Source: Candidatus Didemnitutus sp. (GTDB taxonomy: Bacteria > Verrucomicrobiota > Verrucomicrobiia > Opitutales > Opitutaceae). From it: a stretch of DNA of 11,056 nt. The stretch covers positions 1-11,056 of the forward strand of contig JAUXOH010000121.1 of NCBI GenBank assembly GCA_030682505.1, given 5' to 3'. Below are positions 7,374-11,056 of the stretch, in pieces (position 1 is the stretch's first letter; each line of letters begins with the position of its first letter). The notes under the pieces were generated by a model that made no database searches, had not been told where the DNA came from, and saw only the letters and a list, made by a program, of their open reading frames with translations. The position numbers were made by a program, and so were the translations under genes.

Positions 7374-7520
7374 TCAATCGCCGCGCTGCTTGAACAGGGT
7401 GATCGCCCAAAGGCCCACGCCGACCCCGGCGCCGACGGCAAGGCCGTTGGAAGCGGTCACGGCCAAACCGACACCCAACGGCAGAGCGAACCTCGCGGCG
7501 CGGAGACAGAAGCGGTTCAT
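7374..7520 (-). CDS. 48-residue glycine-rich single-helix membrane peptide
   Basis: A short open frame fills the gap between the response regulator and the ATPase genes. It runs from ATG at 7518-7520 to TGA at 7374-7376. The protein begins with a basic segment (MNRFCLRAAR), then has a long hydrophobic stretch at about 11-43. Its core is LAVGAGVGVGLWAITLF, with glycines two residues apart as in glycine-zipper helices, and it ends in a charged KQRGD tail. Forty of 48 sense codons end in G or C and none in A, which fits real coding in this genome. The start lies 7 bases after the regulator stop, and the stop 33 bases before the ATPase start. It is probably one inserted membrane helix. It could be an accessory subunit of the exporter, a partner of the kinase or an exported peptide; the sequence does not decide. 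I do not recognise the family. Confidence 0.6.
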   Translation of the reverse strand: MNRFCLRAARFALPLGVGLAVTASNGLAVGAGVGVGLWAITLFKQRGD

Positions 7521-7527
7521 CGCAATA

Positions 7528-8265
7528 CTAGAGGCTCATCCGTTCCCGGAAGTCCTGCGCCTGGCGACGGGAGAGTTCGACCTTGATCCCGCCTTTGAGC
7601 TGCACGAGGAGGCCCCCGCTGAACCACGGCTCAATGCCCTCGACCCACGCCAGATTGATCACCTGCTTGCGATTGGCGCGGAAGAAATGCTTCGGATCGA
7701 GGCGTTCCTCCATCGCGGTCAGGGAACGGAAAAGCTGGGGTTTGTTGTCGTCGAAATGGACCCGCGTGTAATTGCCCTCGGACTCCAGCAACCGGATGTT
7801 CTTCACGGGAACGAACCAGCAATTGTCACCTTCACGGACAAAGACCTTGTCGTCCAGTGTCAGGCGGGTGCGGATAGCACTTTCGCCGGTGCTTCCACCA
7901 TCGCTCTCGACTGGCCCCCGCAGGCGCAGCTTTTCCAGGGCGGCCCCGAGGCGGCTGGGATCCACGGGTTTGAGCAGGTAATCGATCGCGTTAAATTCAA
8001 AGGCCTTCACCGCGAACTCATCGTAGGCCGTGGCAAAAATCACCAAAGGCAGCGGAAAATCGAGCTGCTCGAGCAAACTGAAGCCGTCGGCTCCGGGCAT
8101 TTGCACATCGAGAAAGAGCAGCTCGGGTTTGAGCGCCGCGATTTTTCCCTTCGCGTCCTCGGCATCGACGGCCTCGCCGACGATTTCAATGTCGTCGTGC
8201 GCCGCCAGGAGTCGGCGGAGTTCGTTGCGCGCCAGGCGCTCATCGTCAATCAGCAGGACTTTCAT
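7528..8265 (-). CDS. LytTR-family response regulator
   Basis: A 245-residue two-domain regulator. The N-terminal receiver domain (1-118) has the acidic pair D7-D8, the phosphoacceptor D53 in LLFLDVQMPG, T79 in FATAYDEFA and K99 in YLLKP. A linker at about 119-132 (SDGGSTGES) leads to a C-terminal LytTR DNA-binding domain (about 133-243), with VKNIRLLESEGNYTRVHF and FFRANRKQVINLAWVEGIE as family hallmarks. It belongs to the AlgR/LytR/NatR class, which binds pairs of short direct repeats upstream of target genes. Its start codon overlaps the kinase stop as ATGA at 8262-8265, so translation is coupled and the kinase is its partner. In Bacillus, NatR of this class controls natAB, and the downstream NatAB-type genes make the same arrangement likely here. 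No clear LytTR binding pair was found upstream of the kinase by eye. Confidence 0.95.
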   Translation of the reverse strand: MKVLLIDDERLARNELRRLLAAHDDIEIVGEAVDAEDAKGKIAALKPELLFLDVQMPGADGFSLLEQLDFPLPLVIFATAYDEFAVKAFEFNAIDYLLKPVDPSRLGAALEKLRLRGPVESDGGSTGESAIRTRLTLDDKVFVREGDNCWFVPVKNIRLLESEGNYTRVHFDDNKPQLFRSLTAMEERLDPKHFFRANRKQVINLAWVEGIEPWFSGGLLVQLKGGIKVELSRRQAQDFRERMSL

Positions 8266-9383
8266 TTGGGTGCGCCCACAGGAATCGTGGCCTCAGCCGT
8301 GACGCAACCCACGGGTTTCGCCACCAAGGTGAGTTTCGCTCGATCACCGAAGAGCAGTTTGAGCCGCTCGGAAGCATTGCGCAAACCGACCCCCGTGGAC
8401 GAACCCGCCATGGCCGCCGCGTTGCTCACCGGCGCGGTCAAATCGCCGGGATTGGTGACGCGAAGACAAAGGGCGTCGTCGCGGAATTGGGCCGCAATCG
8501 TGATTTCACCGCCGTCGCGCCGCGTGGAGATGCCGTATTTCACCGCGTTCTCGACCAACGTCTGCAAAAGCATGGGCGGCAGATGAAGAGCGCGCACTTC
8601 GCCCCCAATCTCCCACTTCACCCGCAGTCGGTTTTCGTGCCGGATCTGCTCGAGGGCAAGGTAGTCCTCCACAATGCGCAGCTCTTCATCAAACGAGACC
8701 GTCTCGAGCTGTCCCGACTGGAGGGAATAGCGGAGCATGTTCGCCAAGCGGGTGACCGACTCGCGTGCCTTGGGGGCATCCTCGTCGATCAGCGCCCGGA
8801 GACTGTTGAGCGAATTGAAGAGAAAGTGCGGGTTGACCTGCGACTTCAAGGCCCGGAGTTCGGCTTCCTTCACGCTCGCGGCGAGCCTCAATTGCTCAAC
8901 CTGCAAGCGCTGCAGCCGCTCAAAGACGTGATAGAAAAAATAGATGCACAACCAACCGACCATCATGATCGAACCGTTCAAAAAGCTGATCGAAAGCAAG
9001 GCGACCGGATGAATATTCTTCGGCCAGGCATCCCGGAGCACACCATAGGAGTAACCATAACCGAAGATACTCCACATGAGCGAGAGCAGGACCGCCATCG
9101 CGATGATGCGCGGCAGCAACTTGCGCCAGCTGTATTCTTTCCAGCCCCAACGCGTAATCGGACCTCGCGCGAAATGGGTCAACAAGAGTCCCGAGGCCAC
9201 CACGATTGCGATCCGGGAAACAATATCCGCCGACGACCGGCCGGCTGCGGACGAATCGAACAGCTTGATAAACAACAACTGCGTCAGCAGAAAGAATCCC
9301 CACCCTGCACTTTGGCCCAGCACGTAGAGCCGGCCTTTGGCTCGCCGCAGCTTGGCTTGGGTGTCGAGGGGAACCGCATTCAT
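8262..9383 (-). CDS. LytS/YehU-type sensor histidine kinase
   Basis: With the start used here the protein has 373 residues. Four membrane segments (about 20-42, 53-72, 89-111 and 132-154) precede a short coiled-coil region (155-180). The His_kinase domain (PF06580) follows with phosphoacceptor H186 in QVNPHFLFNSLNSL, then an ATPase domain with N-box LVENAVKYG (N279) and G-box GVGLRNASERLKLLFG (331-346). This is the membrane-integrated type without a large periplasmic sensor, which suggests it senses the membrane state. It should phosphorylate the regulator, whose ATG overlaps its stop. An ATG at 9467 would add 28 residues of Ala/Arg-rich sequence, but 11 of those 27 codons after the Met end in A or T, unlike the rest. 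I therefore prefer the ATG at 9383; the longer form cannot be excluded. It is the first gene of the five-gene unit and divergent from the sugar kinase. Confidence 0.93.
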   Translation of the reverse strand: MNAVPLDTQAKLRRAKGRLYVLGQSAGWGFFLLTQLLFIKLFDSSAAGRSSADIVSRIAIVVASGLLLTHFARGPITRWGWKEYSWRKLLPRIIAMAVLLSLMWSIFGYGYSYGVLRDAWPKNIHPVALLSISFLNGSIMMVGWLCIYFFYHVFERLQRLQVEQLRLAASVKEAELRALKSQVNPHFLFNSLNSLRALIDEDAPKARESVTRLANMLRYSLQSGQLETVSFDEELRIVEDYLALEQIRHENRLRVKWEIGGEVRALHLPPMLLQTLVENAVKYGISTRRDGGEITIAAQFRDDALCLRVTNPGDLTAPVSNAAAMAGSSTGVGLRNASERLKLLFGDRAKLTLVAKPVGCVTAEATIPVGAPK

Positions 9384-9653
9384 GACCGTGGCGGAGCGAA
9401 CCACGCCTGCTGCACCCGGTGCAAGACTGTCCCGGCGGGCAAAGGCGGCGGTGGCAACTGAAGGCATGGGCCAAAACTACGGGCCGATCCCTCCGACGCG
9501 CGGTGCAAAATGACAGACGGTCACGGAAGTCGATAAGCGGCGCGAACTGCGCAACCACGGCTCGGCGCTGCAAAATCCGGTCAATCTTTGCCGACCCTTC
9601 ACCGGTGCGGAAATTTGGAGTGCATTGCCCCACCCGCTTCCTAAGTTAGCCGG
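9384..9653. other. Divergent control region between the kinase unit and the sugar kinase
   Basis: This stretch of 270 bases (186 if the kinase starts at 9467) must hold the promoters of both the five-gene unit and the sugar kinase gene. I see no convincing -35/-10 pair on either strand. The best plus-strand candidate is TTGCCG, 17 bases, then AAATTT near 9588-9616, which is poor. No clear LytTR direct-repeat pair or riboswitch is visible. Confidence 0.4.
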
Positions 9654-10640
9654 GTGTCACCTCGTGTCGTAGTTGTCGGCAGTTTCATGCAGGACCTCGC
9701 GTTCTTTGCCCGCAATTTCCCCAAACCCGGTGAGACCATCGTGGGTGACTTCCGGCCCGGCCCCGGGGGAAAGGGATTCAACCAAGCGGTCGCCGCGACG
9801 CGGGCTGGCGCCGCCACCCTGTTCATCGGCGCCGTGGGTCGAGACGCGTTTGGTGCCGGCGCAAAAAAATTCGCGAGCAAGATCGGGCTCCGTGCGACGT
9901 TCATTGAGAAGCCGAAGCACGCCACCGGCGCGGCGGCCATTACGATCAATGGTGCCGGCCAAAACCACATCGTGATCTCCCTTGGGGCCAATCTCGCCCT
10001 GCAAAAAAAAGACGTGCCGACCGAACCTCTCGCGTCGGCGCAGGTCGTCGTCTGTCAGGGTGAATCCGATGACCGCACCGTAGCGCACGTGCTGAGGACC
10101 GCGCGCAAAGCCGGTGCCATCACCGTGCTCAATCCCGCGCCGCTGCGCGCCGATTTTGACAGCGCGGCTCTGCGTCACACCGACGTCCTGATCCCAAATG
10201 AATCCGAGTTCGTCGCGCTCATGAAGATGCACGCCGGCTGCACCGCCCTGCTGCGCTCCGCCACCTATCGCGAGCACGGCGAATTCAACGAGGCGGTGCT
10301 CCACGCCCTCAAGCCCGAGGCCCTTCACCGTCTCTGTCGCTGCCTGCAGGTGCCGGTCGTGATTCTGACCCTCGGCGCCCGGGGTTGTTTCGTTTCGCAG
10401 CCGGACGCTTTTTCGCGCATGCAGGCCCATCCGGTGGAGGTGGTTGACTCAACCGGCGCAGGCGACGCGTTCGTCGGTGGCTTTGCCGCAGGGATGGTGA
10501 GATTCAAGCGCGACATTGTGGCCGCCGCCGATTTTGCCAACGCCGTCGCCGCCCTGGCGGTGATGCAGCCGGGCACGGCCGAGGCCATGCCCAACACGCG
10601 GGAGATCGCCCGTTTTCGCCGCGAGCGGGCCCACGCCTAG
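9654..10640 (+). CDS. rbsK: Ribokinase-type PfkB-family sugar kinase
   Basis: A 328-residue PfkB-family kinase, close to ribokinase in length and motifs. PfkB motif 1 is GPGGKGFNQAVAATRAG (36-52) and motif 2 is DSTGAGDAFVGGFAAG (265-280), with D271 the catalytic base in the anion-hole TGAGD. VLNPAPLRADF (158-168), NESE (182-185) and TLGARG (239-244) are typical ribokinase landmarks. It should phosphorylate ribose or a related pentose or nucleoside using ATP in the cytoplasm; the exact sugar is not certain. Between NESE and TLGARG it is about 20 residues longer than I expect for E. coli RbsK, an inserted helical segment at about 192-228 with two cysteines. The start is GTG at 9654: an in-frame TAA at 9642-9644 rules out earlier starts and the next ATG would cut into strand 1. 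A7 and A8 runs lie in the coding sequence. No transporter or ribose regulator is adjacent. Confidence 0.9.
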   Translation: MSPRVVVVGSFMQDLAFFARNFPKPGETIVGDFRPGPGGKGFNQAVAATRAGAATLFIGAVGRDAFGAGAKKFASKIGLRATFIEKPKHATGAAAITINGAGQNHIVISLGANLALQKKDVPTEPLASAQVVVCQGESDDRTVAHVLRTARKAGAITVLNPAPLRADFDSAALRHTDVLIPNESEFVALMKMHAGCTALLRSATYREHGEFNEAVLHALKPEALHRLCRCLQVPVVILTLGARGCFVSQPDAFSRMQAHPVEVVDSTGAGDAFVGGFAAGMVRFKRDIVAAADFANAVAALAVMQPGTAEAMPNTREIARFRRERAHA

Positions 10641-10652
10641 CGGTCGACCCAA

Positions 10653-10669
10653 GCGGCGCAACCCGCCGC
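10653..10669. terminator. GC-rich hairpin between convergent genes, possible terminator
   Basis: GCGGCG (10653-10658) and CGCCGC (10664-10669) form a perfect 6-bp all-GC stem with a CAACC loop. It lies in the 31-base gap between the ends of the sugar kinase and VOC genes. No T-run follows on either strand, so termination is plausible from position rather than shown. Confidence 0.35.
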
Positions 10670-10671
10670 GC

Positions 10672-11055
10672 TCAAGCTTCGCCGGGCTGGAACAGGGCGG
10701 CCACCGCACCCGCCGGATCCTGAATGACGGCCATCCGCCCGCCGCTCATTTCGCGTTCGGGTGCGATCACTTTCCCACCGCACTTCGCGCACGCCCGCAG
10801 GCTCGCCGCGAGATCGACAACGTTGATGTAGATGAGCCATTGGGGGGGCAGGTTCGAATTCTCGCCGCGCCGATGACAGATCCCGGCCACCGGTGCCTCA
10901 GCTTCCGGCGGGCCGACCCCATAATCGTTATAGCCTCCCATATCCACCGCCGTGGCGGTCCAACCGGCGACCGCCTGGTAGAAATCGCGCACCTTGTCGG
11001 CGCGGGCAACGGTCAGATCGATCCAATTGATGGAGCCGGGTGCGGGAGTGTTCAT
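10672..11055 (-). CDS. VOC-family (glyoxalase-fold) protein
   Basis: A 127-residue single-domain protein with the paired beta-alpha-beta-beta-beta modules of the vicinal oxygen chelate fold. Module 1 starts at WIDLTVARADKVRDFYQAVAGW (11-32) and module 2 at QWLIYINVVDLAASLRACAKCG (72-93), ending in VIQDPAGAVAALFQP. This resembles the Cfp30B/PF18029-like single-domain members rather than true glyoxalase I. Compared with E. coli glyoxalase I, the positions of the metal-binding His and Glu residues appear to be Trp or Leu at the starts of the two modules, and Ala in the final DPxG strand. Metal-dependent glyoxalase activity is therefore unlikely. It could bind a small molecule or be an uncharacterised enzyme. 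The ATG at 11055 is one base from the window edge, so a longer N-terminus cannot be checked, but MNTPAPGSINW is a normal beginning. It is convergent with the sugar kinase. Confidence 0.88.
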   Translation of the reverse strand: MNTPAPGSINWIDLTVARADKVRDFYQAVAGWTATAVDMGGYNDYGVGPPEAEAPVAGICHRRGENSNLPPQWLIYINVVDLAASLRACAKCGGKVIAPEREMSGGRMAVIQDPAGAVAALFQPGEA

Positions 11056-11056
11056 G

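Noticed and set aside
7258..8586. 442-codon plus-strand open frame
   Set aside because: It lies antisense to the LytTR regulator and its neighbours, which have clear family motifs. Its translation shows no domain pattern; long antisense frames are expected in GC-rich genes.
9384..9467. Kinase N-terminal extension from the ATG at 9467
   Set aside because: Not excluded, but its third-position composition drops and it adds only an Ala/Arg-rich stretch before the first membrane segment.
1..11056. tRNA, rRNA, CRISPR repeats, transposases, attachment sites
   Set aside because: None was seen on either strand.

Overview
The window is GC-rich bacterial chromosome with closely packed genes and no RNA genes, insertion sequences, CRISPR arrays or phage genes. 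No start codon whose upstream sequence is visible has a Shine-Dalgarno-like purine stretch in front of it, and several have a CTCC-type pyrimidine stretch instead. Together with the gene families present, this points to a Verrucomicrobiota member, perhaps of the Opitutaceae. That placement is inferred from gene style, not from a marker gene.

Layout. 1-1686 (-): 5' part of a DUF255/YyaL-type thioredoxin-fold protein whose C-terminus lies outside the window. 1779-2669 (+): divergent EamA/DMT-family membrane transporter with a TTG start. 2796-4664 (+): ABC-F translation-factor-type ATPase. 4722-5201 (-): convergent small coiled-coil protein of unknown function. 5331-9383 (-): a compact five-gene unit, read right to left. 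It encodes a LytS/YehU-type membrane histidine kinase, a LytTR response regulator, a previously easy-to-miss 48-residue glycine-rich membrane peptide, a NatA-type ABC ATPase and a NatB-type ABC-2 permease. 9654-10640 (+): divergent ribokinase/PfkB-family sugar kinase. 10672-11055 (-): convergent single-domain VOC (glyoxalase-fold) protein.

The most coherent system is the 5331-9383 unit. The kinase and regulator share an ATGA stop/start overlap, the peptide starts 7 bases after the regulator, and the ATPase and permease follow closely. The arrangement resembles the Bacillus NatK-NatR/NatA-NatB pairing of a LytTR two-component system with a sodium-type exporter. The simplest reading is that membrane or ionic stress sensed by the kinase drives LytTR-dependent expression of the exporter. 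The peptide may be an exporter subunit, a sensor accessory or an exported substrate, and it is the least explained part. The other genes look like ordinary housekeeping or metabolic genes in separate transcription units.
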